From: CAYZUC01 sp964481705
Lineage (GTDB): Bacteria > Bacillota > Clostridia > Lachnospirales > Lachnospiraceae
Assembly (NCBI GenBank): GCA_964481705.1
Contig: CAYZUC010000145.1
Coordinates: 1-5,465, forward strand
Direction: 5' to 3'
Length of the DNA stretch: 5,465 nucleotides
Position numbers and translations under genes: made by a program. Shown in pieces: positions 5,251-5,465 of this stretch. How positions within the stretch are numbered: position 1 is the first letter of the stretch; every line of letters starts with the position of its first letter. The notes beneath the pieces were generated by a model. That model made no database searches. It was not told where the DNA came from and saw only the letters and a program-made list of their open reading frames with translations.

Positions 5251-5465
5251 ATGTATAAAATTATCAAAGATAAAAAAATGTCGGATAATGTCTATCTGAT
5301 GGAAGTAGAAGCTCCGAGAGTTGCCAGTCATTGTCAGCCCGGACAATTTGTGATTGTTAAGATGGATGATAAGGGAGAGAGAATTCCTCTTACCATTTGC
5401 GATTATGATAAAGAAAAGGGAACAATAACAATTGTTTTTCAGATAATTGGTGCTTCAACAGAAAA
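5251..5465 (+). CDS. FAD/NAD-binding electron-transfer subunit, NfnA/SudB/PyrK-like (3' end beyond window)
   Basis: Only the first 71 residues plus two bases are present, with no stop before the window edge. The ATG has AAGGAG at 5239-5244, 6 nt upstream. The N-terminus MYKIIKDKKM, the APRVASHCQPGQFVIV stretch (21-36) and GERIPLTICDYD (42-53) match the beta-barrel FAD domain of the family annotated as sulfide/dihydroorotate dehydrogenase-like FAD/NAD-binding protein. The R-x-PLTI segment (44-49) is the flavin-binding motif. In Clostridia such a gene is normally followed by a gltA-like partner, together forming the NADH-dependent ferredoxin:NADP+ oxidoreductase NfnAB, which balances ferredoxin, NADH and NADPH pools. 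PyrK, the electron-transfer subunit of dihydroorotate dehydrogenase, is related, but no pyr gene is visible. The [2Fe-2S] and NAD-binding parts lie outside the window, so the assignment rests on the FAD domain only. Confidence 0.8.
   Translation, partial: MYKIIKDKKMSDNVYLMEVEAPRVASHCQPGQFVIVKMDDKGERIPLTICDYDKEKGTITIVFQIIGASTE

Overview
The window looks like a chromosomal segment of a low-GC, Gram-positive anaerobe of the class Clostridia, most likely a Lachnospiraceae-type gut or rumen bacterium. This is inferred from the base composition, the strong AGGAG-like ribosome sites, the canonical sigma-A promoters, a formate-tetrahydrofolate ligase, an NfnA/SudB-type flavoprotein subunit and a zinc-ribbon/TPR membrane protein. 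No mobile element, CRISPR array, tRNA or rRNA was seen.

Layout. (1) Positions 1-3541 read as one plus-strand transcription unit. It holds the 3' end of ftsK/spoIIIE (C-terminal gamma winged-helix domain), then fhs after 12 bp, then after 17 bp a single-pass membrane protein with a cytoplasmic zinc ribbon, external TPRs and two chitobiase-C-terminal-like beta domains. (2) A near-perfect extended -10 promoter at 3548-3576 starts a separate gene (3654-4445). It encodes a secreted, proline-free, alanine-rich protein built almost wholly of seven 29-residue repeats. A perfect 11-bp stem terminator at 4461-4487 follows and probably serves both strands. (3) On the minus strand lies xpt, xanthine phosphoribosyltransferase, with a GTG start at 5094, its own promoter and a leader too short for a purine riboswitch. 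(4) Diverging from xpt is the start of an FAD/NAD-binding electron-transfer subunit (5251 to the window edge).

How the genes relate. ftsK, fhs, xpt and the flavoprotein are housekeeping genes for chromosome segregation, one-carbon/folate metabolism, purine salvage and redox balance. fhs makes 10-formyl-THF, a purine precursor, and xpt salvages purine bases, but nothing in the sequence shows shared control. The two least explained products are the zinc-ribbon/TPR/beta-domain membrane protein and the 29-residue-repeat secreted protein. The repeat protein is the best candidate for something undescribed. The divergent xpt/flavoprotein intergenic region carries two identical copies of TGTATTTACA, one over the xpt -35 and one near the predicted start of the opposite transcript, which is a possible operator pair.
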